The translations under genes and the position numbers were made by a program. This document shows positions 21,701 to 33,641 of a stretch of 64,000 nucleotides of DNA, in pieces. The notes under the pieces are model-generated. The model did no database searches, was not told the DNA's origin, and saw nothing but the letters and a program-made list of their open reading frames with translations. The stretch's first letter is position 1. Each line of letters begins with the position of its first letter. The DNA is from Bathynomus jamesi (lineage: Eukaryota > Arthropoda > Malacostraca > Isopoda > Cirolanidae), in NCBI GenBank assembly GCA_023014485.1, contig JAJOZX010012219.1, positions 45,297 to 109,296 on the forward strand, written 5' to 3'.

Positions 21701-22510
21701 CGTAATATTTAATTAATTTCAAACGAAAAATTTCAAAATTGAAATGGGTATAACTTTTTAAGTTTTCATTCTTGCAAAAAATGAGTTGCATTTTCTAAGT
21801 CAGCTTCAAAAACTTCACTATTGAGCGAATATGTGAAAAATTCGTATGTAGTGCGTGAAAAGGATAAGACCCCATAAACCTAACGTAATAGAGTTAGAAT
21901 AGAGTAGAAAATTGCACTATTCAGCGCATTTGTGAAAAAATCAAAGGAAGTGCGTGGAAAGGATAAGACCCCATAAACCTAACGTAATATTTAGTTAATT
22001 TCAAACAAAAAAATTCAAAATTGAAATGGCTGTAACTTTTTAAGTTTTATTCTTGCAAAAAATGAGTTGCATTTTCTAAATCAGCTTCAAAAACTGCACT
22101 ATTGAGCGAATATGTGAAAAATTCGTAAGTTGTGCGTGGAAAGGATAAGACCCCATCAACCTAATGCAATATTTAGTTAATTTCAAAAGAAAAAATTCAA
22201 AATTGAAATGGCTGTAACTTTCGAAGTTATCATTCCTGAAAAAATTGAGTTGCATTTTCTAAAGTAGAGTTTGAAATTGCACTATTGAGCAAATTTGTGA
22301 AAATATCGAAGGAAGTGCGTGGAAAGGATAAGACCCCGTAAACCTAACGTAATATTTAGTTAATTTCAAACGAATCATTCAAAATTGAAATGGCTGTAAC
22401 TTTCTAAGTTATCGTTCCTGCAAAAAATGAGTTGCATTTTCTAAATTACCTTAAGAACTGCACTATTTTGCGAATTTGTGAAAAAATCGAAAGAAGTGCG
22501 CTGAAAGGAT
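18711..22510 (+). repeat. HOR copy 6, type A (21 monomers, 3800 bp)
   Basis: Clean type A copy with all markers, nearly identical to copies 1 and 4. Small local losses include 'aatatttttaatttc' (m7 palindrome lost) near 19,824 and 'gaaaggatgtgtgg' near 21,482. Confidence 0.92.
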
Positions 22511-25500
22511 AAGACCCCATACACCTAACGTAATATTTAGTTAATTTCAAACGAATCATTCAAAATTGAAATGGCTGTAACTTTCTAAGTTATCATTCCT
22601 GCAAAAAATGAGTTGCGTTTTGTAAATCAGAGTATCAAATTGCACTATTGAGCAAATTTGTGAAACAATCGAAAGAAGTGCGTGGAAAGGATAAGACCCC
22701 GTAAAGTTAACGTAATATTTAGTTAATTTCAAACGAAAAAAACAAAATTGAAATGGCTGTAACTTTCTAAATTATCATTCCTGCAAAAAATGAGTTGCAT
22801 TTTCTAAATTAGAGTATGAAATTGCACTATTGAGCATATTTGTGAAAAAATCGAAAGAAGTGCGTGGAAAGGATAAGAACACAAAAACCTAACGTAATAT
22901 TTACTTAACTTCATTCGAGAAAATTCAAAATTGAAAGGACGTAACTTTTTATGATTTAATTTTTACAAGAAATGAGTTGCATTTTCTAAATTACCTTAAA
23001 AACTGCACTATTGTGCGAATTTGGGAAAAATTCAAAAGAAGTGCATGGAAAGGATAAGACCCCATAAACCTAACGTAATATTTAGTTAATTTCAAAAGAA
23101 AAAATTCAAAATTGAAATGGCTGTAACTTTTTACGTTTTATTCTTGCAAAAAATGAGTTGCATTTTCTAAATCAGCTTCAAAATCTGCACTATTGAGCGA
23201 ATATGTGAAAAATTCTGAAGTAGTGCGTGGAAAGGATAAGACCCCATAAACATAACGTAATATTTAGTTAATTTCAAAAGAAAAAATTCAAAATTGAAAT
23301 GGCTGTAACTTTTTACGTTTTATTCTTGCAAAAAATGAGTTGCATTTTCTAAATCAGCTTCAAAATCTGCACTATTGAGCGAATATGTGAAAAATTCGAA
23401 GTGCGTGGAAAGGATAAGACCCCATAAACCTAACGCAATATTTAGTTAATTTCAAACAAAAAATTCAAAAGAAATGGCTGTAACTTTTTAAGTTATCATT
23501 CCTACAAAAAATGAGTTGCATTTCTAAATCAGTAACAATTGCACTATTGAGCAAATTTGTGAAAAATCGAAAGAAGTGTGGAAAGGATAAGACCCATAAC
23601 CTAACGTAATATTTAATTAATTTCAAACGAAAAAATTCAAAATTGAAATGGCTGTAACTTTAAATATTTCATTCTTGCAAAAAATGAGCTGAATTTTCTA
23701 AATCAGGGTAGAAAATTGCACTATTGATCGCATTTTTAAAAAATCGAAAGTAGTGCGTGGAAAATAAGATCCCATAAACCTAACGTAATATTTAGTTAAT
23801 TTCAAACGAAAAATTCAAAATTGAAATGGCTATAACTTTCTAAGTTTTCATTCTTGCAAAAATGAGTTTGCAGTTTCTAAATCAGCTTCAAAACTGCACT
23901 ATTGAGCAAATTGTGAAAAATTCGTAAGTAGTGCGTGGAAAGGATAAGACCCCATATCCCAACGCAATATTTAGTTAATTTCAAACGAAAAAATTCAAAA
24001 TTGAAATGGCTATAACTTTCGAAGTTATAATTTAATTTTTACAAAAAATGAGTTGCATTTTCTAAATTACCTTAAAAACTGCACTATTTTGCGAATTTGT
24101 GAAAAATCGAAAGAATGCGTGGAAAGGATAAGACCCCATAAAACTAACGTCATATTTAGTTAATTTCAAAAGAAAAAATTCAAAATTGAAATGGCTGTAA
24201 CTTTTTAAGTTTCATTCTTGCAAAAATGAGTTGCATTTTCTCAATCAGCTTCAAAATCTAATAAGTTTTATTCCTGCAAAAACTGGTTTGCATTCTAATC
24301 AGAGTATGACATTGCACTATTGAACAAATTTGTGAAAAAATCGAAACAACTGCGTGGAAAGGATAAGATCCCATATACCTAACGTAATATTTAATTAATT
24401 TCAAAAGAAAAATTCAAAATTGAAATGGCTGTAACTTTTTAAGTTTTCTTTCCTGCTAAAAATAAGTTACATTTTCTAAGTCAGAGTATGACATTGCACT
24501 ATTGTTAAAATTTGTGTAACAATCGAAAGAAGAGTGTGGAAAAGATAAACAAAAAGATAAACAAAATTCAAAACTGAAATGGCTGTAACTTTTTAAGTTA
24601 TCATTCCTGCAAAAACTGGTGTGAATTTCTAAATCAGAGTATGACATTGCACTATTGAACAAATTTGTGAAAAAATCGAAAGGAGTGTGTGGAAAGGATA
24701 AGACCTCCGAAAACCTAACGGAATATTTTGTTAATTTCAAAGGAAAAAATTCAAAATTGAAATGGCTGTACCTTTCTAAGTTTTCATTCTTGCAAAACAT
24801 GAGTTGCATATTCTAAACCAGATTAAAAATCTACCCTATTCAGCGAATTTTTGAAAAAATCGAAAGTGCGTATAAGGATAAGACACCATACACCTAACGT
24901 AATATTTAATTAATTTCAAACGAAAAATTTCAAAATTGAAATGGGTATAACTTTTTAAGTTTTCATTCTTGCAAAAAATGAGTTGCATTTCTAAGTCAGC
25001 TTCAAAAACTTCACTATTGAGCGAATATGTGAAAATTCGTATGTAGTGCGTGAAAAGGATAGACACCATAAACATAACGTAATAGAGTTAGAATAGAGTA
25101 GAAAATTGCACTATTCAGCACATTTGTGAAAAAATCAAAGGAAGTGCGTGGAAGGATAAGACCCCATAAACGTAACATAATATTTAGTTAATTTCAAACA
25201 AAAATTCAAAATTGAAATGGCTGTACCTTTCTAAGTTTTCATTCTTGCAAAAATGAGTTGCATATTCTAAACCAGATTAAAAATCTGCCCTATTCAGCGA
25301 ATTTTTGAAAAATCGAATGTGCGTATAAAGGATAAGACACCATACACCTAACGTACTATTTAATTAATTTCAACGAAAAATTTCAAAATTGAAATGGTAT
25401 AACTTTTTAAGTTTTCATTCTTGCAAAAAATGAGTTGCATTTTAAGTCAGCTTCAAAAACTTCACTATTGAGCGAATATGTGAAAAATTCGTATGTAGTG

Positions 25501-25608
25501 CGTGAAAGGATAACCCCATAAACCTAACGTAATAGAGTTAGAATAGAGTAGAAAATTGCACTATTCAGCGCATTTTGTGAAAAAATCAAAGGAAGTGCGT
25601 GAAAGGAT
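22511..25608 (+). repeat. HOR copy 7, A-to-B recombinant, shortened (3098 bp)
   Basis: Same architecture as copy 3: A markers in m2 and m5, B features from m8 on, the same m12/m15 breakpoint and the duplicated m16' block. It also ends early: the last full monomer is m18', and the next monomer is an m19/m1 fusion, so m19 rear, m20 and m21 are missing. It is strongly indel-rich from 23,390. Confidence 0.86.
24541..24570 (+). other. Second copy of the m12/m15 filler breakpoint
   Basis: Matches the breakpoint at 9,641-9,670 base for base, including the doubled 'aaaaagataaac' unit. The two sites lie 14,900 bp apart, matching the spacing of HOR copies 3 and 7 (14,916 bp). Confidence 0.88.
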
Positions 25609-25785
25609 AAGACCCCATTAAACCTAACGTAATATTTAGTTAATTTCAAACAAAAAAATTCAAAATTGAAATGGCTGTAACTTTCTACGTTATCATTTGC
25701 AAAAAATGAGTTGCGTTTTGTAAATCAGTATCAAATTGCACTATTGAGCAAATTTGTGAAACAATCGAAGTGTGCGTGGAAAGGA
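25609..25785 (+). other. m19/m1 fusion monomer
   Basis: The front half matches m19 and the rear half matches the B allele of m1. The join is within the shared 'aaattgaaatggctgtaac' stretch, so unequal exchange between two homologous monomers explains the loss of m19 rear to m21. Confidence 0.85.
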
Positions 25786-27471
25786 TAAGACCCCGTAAAG
25801 TTAACGTAATATTTAGTTAATTTCAAACGAAAAAAACAAAATTGAAATGGCTGTAACTTTCTAAATTATCATTCCTGAAAAAATGAGTTGCATTTTCTAA
25901 ATTAGAGTATGAAACTGCACTATTGAGCATTTGTGAAAAAATCGAAAGAAGTGCGTGGAAAGGATAAGAACACAAAAACCTAACGTAATATTTACTTAAC
26001 TTCATTCGAGAAAATTCAAAATTGAAAGGACGTAACTTTTAATTTTTACAAGAAATGAGTTGCATTTTCTAAATTATAAAAACTGCACTATTGTGCGAAT
26101 TTGGGAAAAATTCAAAAGAAGTGCATGGAAAGGATAAGACCCCATAAACCTAACGTAATATTTAGTTAATTTCAAAAGAAAAAATTCAAAATTGAAATGG
26201 CTGTAACTTTTTACGTTTATTCTTGCAAAAAATGAGTTGCATTTTCTAAATCAGCTTCAAAATCTGCACTATTGAGCGAATATGTGAAAAATTCTGAAGT
26301 AGTGCGTGGAAAGGATAAGACCCCATAAACCTAACGTAATATTTAGTTAATTTCAAAAGAAAAAATTCAAAATTGAAATGGCTGTAACTTTTTACGTTTT
26401 ATTCTTGCAAAAAATGAGTTGCATTTTCTAAATCAGCTTCAAAATCTGCACTATTGAGCGAATATGTGAAAAATTCTGAATTAGTGCGTGGAAAGGATAA
26501 GACCCCATAAACCTAACGCAATATTTAGTTAATTTCAAACAACAAAATTCAAAACTGAAATGGCTGTAACTTTTTAAGTTATCATTCCTACAAAAACTGG
26601 TTTGCATTTCTAAATCAGAGTAACAAATTGCACTATTGAACAAATTTGTGAAAAAATCGAAAGAAGTACGTGGAAAGGATAAGATCCCATATACCTAACG
26701 TAATATTTAATTAATTTCAAACGAAAAAAATCAAAATTGAAGTGGCTGTAACTTTAAATATTTTCATTCTTGCAAAAAATGAGCTGAATTTTCTAAATCA
26801 GGGTAGAAAATTGCACTATTGATCGCATTTTTTAAAAAATCGAAAGTAGTGCGTGGAAAACATAAGATCCCATAAACCTAACGTAATATTTAGTTAATTT
26901 CAAACGAAAAATTTCAAAATTGAAATGGCTATAACTTTCTAAGTTTTCATTCTTGCAAAAAATGAGTTGCAGTTTCTAAATCAGCTTCAACAACTGCACT
27001 ATTGAGCAAATATGTGAAAAATTCGTAAGTAGTGCGTGGAAAGGATAAGACCCCATATCCCTAACGCAATATTTAGTTAATTTCAAACGAAAAAATTCAA
27101 AATTGAAATGGCTATAACTTTCGAAGTTATAATTTAATTTTTACAAAAAATGAGTTGCATTTTCTAAATTACCTTAAAAACTGCAATATTTTGCGAATTT
27201 GTGAAAAAATCGAAAGAAGTGCGTGGAAAGGATAAGACCCCATAAAACTAACGTCATATTTAGTTAATTTCAAAAGAAAAAATTCAAAATTGAAATGGCT
27301 GTAACTTTTAAGTTTCATTCTTGCAAAAAATGAGTTGCATTTTCTCAATCAGCTTCAAAATCTAATAAGTTATTATTCCTACAAAAACTGGTTTGCATTT
27401 CTAAATCAGAGTATGACATTGCACTATTGAACAAATTTGTGAAAAAATCGAAACAACTGCGTGGAAAGGAT

Positions 27472-27653
27472 AAGATCCCATATACCTAACGTAATATTTA
27501 ATTAATTTCAAACGAAAAATTCAAAATTGAAATGGCTGTAACTTTTTAAGTTTTCTTTCCTGCTAAAAATAAGTTACATTTTCTAAGTCAGAGTATGACA
27601 TTGCACTATTGTTAAAATTTGTGTAACAATCGAAAGAAGAGTGTGGAAAAGAT
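27472..27653 (+). repeat. m11/m12 fusion monomer, type B hallmark (copy 8 example)
   Basis: Starts as m11 ('aagatcccatatacc', 'ttaattaatttc') and ends as m12 ('tttcctgctaaaaataag', 'ctattgttaaaatttg', 'gaagagtgtgg'). At 182 bp it is a normal monomer length, so exactly one monomer was lost in register. Present in copies 3, 7 and 8-17. Confidence 0.92.
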
Positions 27654-28652
27654 AAGACCCCCGAAAACCTAACGTAATATTTAGTAAATTTCAAACGAAA
27701 AAATTCCAAATTGAAATGGCTGTTACTTTCTAAGTTATCACTCCTGCAAAAACTGGTTTGCTTTTATAAATCAGAGTACGACATTGCACTATTGAGCAAA
27801 TTTGTGAAAAAATCTAAAGTAGTGCGAGGAAAGGATAAGACCCCATATACCTTACGTAATATTTAGTTAATTTCAATCAGGAAAATTCAAAATTGAAATG
27901 ATCATAACTTTTTATGATTTCATTTCCACAAGAAATGAGTTGCATTTTCTAAATCAACTTAAAAACTGCACTGTTTTGAAAAATTGGAAAGAATTGCGTG
28001 GAAGGATAAGACCCCATAAACCTAAAGCAATATTTAGTAAATTTCAAAAAACAAAATTCAAAACTGAAATGGCTGTAACTTTTTAAGTTATCATTCCTGC
28101 AAAAACTGGTGTGAATTTCTAAATCAGAGTATGACATTGCACTATTGAACAAATTTGTGAAAAAATCGAAAGGAGTGTGTGGAAAGGATAAGACCTCCGA
28201 AAACCTAACGGAATATTTTGTTAATTTCAAAGGAAAAAATTCAAAATTGAAATGGCTGTACCTTTCTAAGTTTTCATTCTTGCAAAACATGAGTTGCATA
28301 TTCTAAACCAGATTAAAAATCTACCCTATTCAGCGAATTTTTGAAAAAATCGAAAGTGCGTATAAAGGATAAGACACCATACACCTAACGTAATATTTAA
28401 TTAATTTCAAACGAAAAATTTCAAAATTGAAATGGGTATAACTTTTTAAGTTTTCATTCTTGCAAAAAATGAGTTGCATTTTCTAAGTCAGCTTCAAAAA
28501 CTTCACTATTGAGCGAATATGTGAAAAATTCGTATGTAGTGCGTGAAAAGGATAAGACACCATAAACATAACGTAATAGAGTTAGAATAGAGTAGAAAAT
28601 TGCACTATTCAGCACATTTGTGAAAAAATCAAAGGAAGTGCGTGGAAAGGAT

Positions 28653-29114
28653 AAGACCCCATAAACGTAACATAATATTTAGTTAATTTCAAACAAAAAA
28701 ATTCAAAATTGAAATGGCTGTACCTTTCTAAGTTTTCATTCTTGCAAAACATGAGTTGCATATTCTAAACCAGATTAAAAATCTGCCCTATTCAGCGAAT
28801 TTTTGAAAAAATCGAATGTGCGTATAAAGGATAAGACACCATACACCTAACGTAATATTTAATTAATTTCAAACGAAAAATTTCAAAATTGAAATGGGTA
28901 TAACTTTTTAAGTTTTCATTCTTGCAAAAAATGAGTTGCATTTTCTAAGTCAGCTTCAAAAACTTCACTATTGAGCGAATATGTGAAAAATTCGTATGTA
29001 GTGCGTGAAAAGGATAAGACCCAATAAACCTAACGTAATAGAGTTAGAATAGAGTAGAAAATTGCACTATTCAGCGCATTTGTGAAAAAATCAAAGGAAG
29101 TGCGTGGAAAGGAT
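28653..29114 (+). repeat. Type B duplication block m16'-m17'-m18' (copy 8 example, 462 bp)
   Basis: Three extra monomers: an m19/m16 hybrid (28,653-28,832), a second m17 (28,833-29,015) and a second 99-bp m18 (29,016-29,114). The hybrid begins with the m19 front ('caaacaaaaaaattc') and ends with the m16 rear ('ctgtacctttc', 'gcatattctaaacc'). The length equals one monomer plus m17 plus m18. This is the product expected from one unequal crossover between m19 of one HOR and m16 of another. Confidence 0.92.
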
Positions 29115-29660
29115 AAGACCCCATAAACCTAACGCAATATTTAGTTAATTTCAAACAAAAAAATTCAAAATTGAAATGGCTGTAACTTTTTAAGTTTTAT
29201 TCTAGCAAAAAATGAGTTGCATTTTATAAATCAGCTTCAAAAACTGCACTATTGAGCGAATATGTGAAAAATTCGTAAGTTGTGCGTGGAAAGGATAAGA
29301 CCCCATCAACCTAATGCAATATTTAGTTAATTTCAAAAGAAAAAATTCCAAATTGAAATGGCTGTAACTTTCGAAGTTATCATTCCTGAAAAAATTGAGT
29401 TGCATTTTCTAAAGTAGAGTTTGAAATTGCACTATTGAGCAAATTTGTGAAAATATCGAACGAAGTGCGTGGAAAGGATAAGACCCCGTAAACCTAACGT
29501 AATATTTAGTTAATTTCAAACGAATCATTCAAAATTGAAATGGCTGTAACTTTCTAAGTTATCGTTCCTGCAAAAAATGAGTTGCATTTTCTAAATTACC
29601 TTAAGAACTGCACTATTTTGCGAATTTTTGAAAAAATCGAAAGAAGTGCGCTGAAAGGAT

Positions 29661-32600
29661 AAGACCCCATACACCTAACGTAATATTTAGTTAATTTCAA
29701 ACGAATCATTCAAAATTGAAATGGCTGTAACTTTCTACGTTATCATTCCTGCAAAAAATGAGTTGCGTTTTGTAAATCAGAGTATCAAATTGCACTATTG
29801 AGCAAATTTGTGAAACAATCGAAAGAAGTGCGTGGAAAGGATAAGACCCCGTAAAGTTAACGTAATATTTAGTTAATTTCAAACGAAAAAAACAAAATTG
29901 AAATGGCTGTAACTTTCTAAATTATCATTCCTGCAAAAAATGAGTTGCATTTTCTAAATTAGAGTATGAAACTGCACTATTGAGCATATTTGTGAAAAAA
30001 TCGAAAGAAGTGCGTGGAAAGGATAAGAACACAAAAACCTAACGTAATATTTACTTAACTTCATTCGAGAAAATTCAAAATTGAAAGGACGTAACTTTTT
30101 ATGATTTAATTTTTACAAGAAATGAGTTGCATTTTCTAAATTACCTTAAAAACTGCACTATTGTGCGAATTTGGGAAAAATTCAAAAGAAGTGCATGGAA
30201 AGGATAAGACCCCATAAACCTAACGTAATATTTAGTTAATTTCAAAAGAAAAAATTCAAAATTGAAATGGCTGTAACTTTTTACGTTTTATTCTTGCAAA
30301 AAATGAGTTGCATTTTCTAAATCAGCTTCAAAATCTGCACTATTGAGCGAATATGTGAAAAATTCTGAAGTAGTGCGTGGAAAGGATAAGACCCCATAAA
30401 CCTAACGTAATATTTAGTTAATTTCAAAAGAAAAAATTCAAAATTGAAATGGCTGTAACTTTTTACGTTTTATTCTTGCAAAAAATGAGTTGCATTTTCT
30501 AAATCAGCTTCAAAATCTGCACTATTGAGCGAATATGTGAAAAATTCTGAATTAGTGCGTGGAAAGGATAAGACCCCATAAACCTAACGCAATATTTAGT
30601 TAATTTCAAACAACAAAATTCAAAACTGAAATGGCTGTAACTTTTTAAGTTATCATTCCTACAAAAACTGGTTTGCATTTCTAAATCAGAGTAACAAATT
30701 GCACTATTGAACAAATTTGTGAAAAAATCGAAAGAAGTACGTGGAAAGGATAAGATCCCATATACCTAACGTAATATTTAATTAATTTCAAACGAAAAAA
30801 ATCAAAATTGAAGTGGCTGTAACTTTAAATATTTTCATTCTTGCAAAAAATGAGCTGAATTTTCTAAATCAGGGTAGAAAATTGCACTATTGATCGCATT
30901 TTTTAAAAAATCGAAAGTAGTGCGTGGAAAACATAAGATCCCATAAACCTAACGTAATATTTAGTTAATTTCAAACGAAAAATTTCAAAATTGAAATGGC
31001 TATAACTTTCTAAGTTTTCATTCTTGCAAAAAATGAGTTGCAGTTTCTAAATCAGCTTCAACAACTGCACTATTGAGCAAATATGTGAAAAATTCGTAAG
31101 TAGTGCGTGGAAAGGATAAGACCCCATATCCCTAACGCAATATTTAGTTAATTTCAAACGAAAAAATTCAAAATTGAAATGGCTATAACTTTCGAAGTTA
31201 TAATTTAATTTTTACAAAAAATGAGTTGCATTTTCTAAATTACCTTAAAAACTGCAATATTTTGCGAATTTGTGAAAAAATCGAAAGAAGTGCGTGGAAA
31301 GGATAAGACCCCATAAAACTAACGTCATATTTAGTTAATTTCAAAAGAAAAAATTCAAAATTGAAATGGCTGTAACTTTTTAAGTTTCATTCTTGCAAAA
31401 AATGAGTTGCATTTTCTCAATCAGCTTCAAAATCTAATAAGTTATTATTCCTACAAAAACTGGTTTGCATTTCTAAATCAGAGTATGACATTGCACTATT
31501 GAACAAATTTGTGAAAAAATCGAAACAACTGCGTGGAAAGGATAAGATCCCATATACCTAACGTAATATTTAATTAATTTCAAACGAAAAATTCAAAATT
31601 GAAATGGCTGTAACTTTTTAAGTTTTCTTTCCTGCTAAAAATAAGTTACATTTTCTAAGTCAGAGTATGACATTGCACTATTGTTAAAATTTGTGTAACA
31701 ATCGAAAGAAGAGTGTGGAAAAGATAAGACCCCCGAAAACCTAACGTAATATTTAGTAAATTTCAAACGAAAAAATTCCAAATTGAAATGGCTGTTACTT
31801 TCTAAGTTATCACTCCTGCAAAAACTGGTTTGCTTTTATAAATCAGAGTACGACATTGCACTATTGAGCAAATTTGTGAAAAAATCTAAAGTAGTGCGAG
31901 GAAAGGATAAGACCCCATATACCTTACGTAATATTTAGTTAATTTCAATCAGGAAAATTCAAAATTGAAATGATCATAACTTTTTATGATTTCATTTCCA
32001 CAAGAAATGAGTTGCATTTTCTAAATCAGCTTAAAAACTGCACTGTTTTGCGAATTTGGGAAAAATTGGAAAGAATTGCGTGGAAGGATAAGACCCCATA
32101 AACCTAAAGCAATATTTAGTAAATTTCAAAAAACAAAATTCAAAACTGAAATGGCTGTAACTTTTTAAGTTATCATTCCTGCAAAAACTGGTGTGAATTT
32201 CTAAATCAGAGTATGACATTGCACTATTGAACAAATTTGTGAAAAAATCGAAAGGAGTGTGTGGAAAGGATAAGACCTCCGAAAACCTAACGGAATATTT
32301 TGTTAATTTCAAAGGAAAAAATTCAAAATTGAAATGGCTGTACCTTTCTAAGTTTTCATTCTTGCAAAACATGAGTTGCATATTCTAAACCAGATTAAAA
32401 ATCTACCCTATTCAGCGAATTTTTGAAAAAATCGAAAGTGCGTATAAAGGATAAGACACCATACACCTAACGTAATATTTAATTAATTTCAAACGAAAAA
32501 TTTCAAAATTGAAATGGGTATAACTTTTTAAGTTTTCATTCTTGCAAAAAATGAGTTGCATTTTCTAAGTCAGCTTCAAAAACTTCACTATTGAGCGAAT

Positions 32601-33641
32601 ATGTGAAAAATTCGTATGTAGTGCGTGAAAAGGATAAGACACCATAAACATAACGTAATAGAGTTAGAATAGAGTAGAAAATTGCACTATTCAGCACATT
32701 TGTGAAAAAATCAAAGGAAGTGCGTGGAAAGGATAAGACCCCATAAACGTAACATAATATTTAGTTAATTTCAAACAAAAAATTCAAAATTGAAATGGCT
32801 GTACCTTTCTAAGTTTTCATTCTTGCAAAACATGAGTTGCATATTCTAAACCAGATTAAAAATCTGCCCTATTCAGCGAATTTTTGAAAAAATCGAATGT
32901 GCGTATAAAGGATAAGACACCATACACCTAACGTAATATTTAATTAATTTCAAACGAAAAATTTCAAAATTGAAATGGGTATAACTTTTTAAGTTTTCAT
33001 TCTTGCAAAAAATGAGTTGCATTTTCTAAGTCAGCTTCAAAAACTTCACTATTGAGCGAATATGTGAAAAATTCGTATGTAGTGCGTGAAAAGGATATAA
33101 GACCCAATAAACCTAACGTAATATTTAGTTAATTTCAAACGAAAAAATTCAAAATTGAAATGGCTGTAACTTTTTAAGTTTTATTCTGCAAAAAATGAGT
33201 TGCATTTTCTAAATCAGCTTCAAAAACTGCACTATTGAGCGAATATGTGAAAAATTCGTAAGTTGTGCGTGGAAAGGATAAGACCCCATCAACCTAATGC
33301 AATATTTAGTTAATTTCAAAGAAAAAATTCCAAAATTGAAATGGCTGTAACTTTCGAAGTTATCATTCCTGAAAAAATTGAGTTGCATTTTCTAAAGTAG
33401 AGTTTGAAATTGCACTATTGAGCAAATTTGTGAAAATATCGAACGAAGTGCGTGGAAAGGATAAGACCCCGTAAACCTAACGTAATATTTAGTTAATTTC
33501 AAACGAATCATTCAAAATTGAAATGGCTGTAACTTTCTAAGTTATATTCCTGCAAAAAATGAGTTGCATTTTCTAAATTACCTTAAGAACTGCACTATTT
33601 TGCGAATTTTGAAAAAATCGAAAGAAGTGCGCTGAAAGGAT
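29661..33641 (+). repeat. HOR copy 9, type B minus m18' (22 monomers, 3981 bp)
   Basis: B markers throughout. The second truncated monomer is missing: after m17' the sequence reads 'gtgaaaaggatataag', 'acccaataaacc', then directly 'taatatttagttaatttc'. The front of m18' therefore survives, joined to m19 after 'acgtaata'. Confidence 0.92.
33085..33135 (+). other. Breakpoint of m18' loss, version 1
   Basis: The m18' front allele 'acccaataaacctaacg' is retained and the switch to m19 falls in 'gtaata|tttag'. An extra 'at' ('ggatataag') sits at the monomer step. This differs from the breakpoint in copy 10. Confidence 0.85.

Larger units (their letters stand above)
25609..29660 (+). repeat. HOR copy 8, type B (23 monomers, 4052 bp)
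   Basis: First copy of the uninterrupted B domain. Its m1 is a fusion: m19 front ('ccccattaaacc', 'caaacaaaaaaattc') with m1 rear ('ctacgttatc', 'gttgcgttttg'). B markers follow throughout: 'gaaactgc' in m2, 'aaacctaacg' in m5, 'ctttctaag' in m8, m11/m12 fusion and a full duplicated block. Sequence is mostly clean after about 26,060. Confidence 0.92.
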
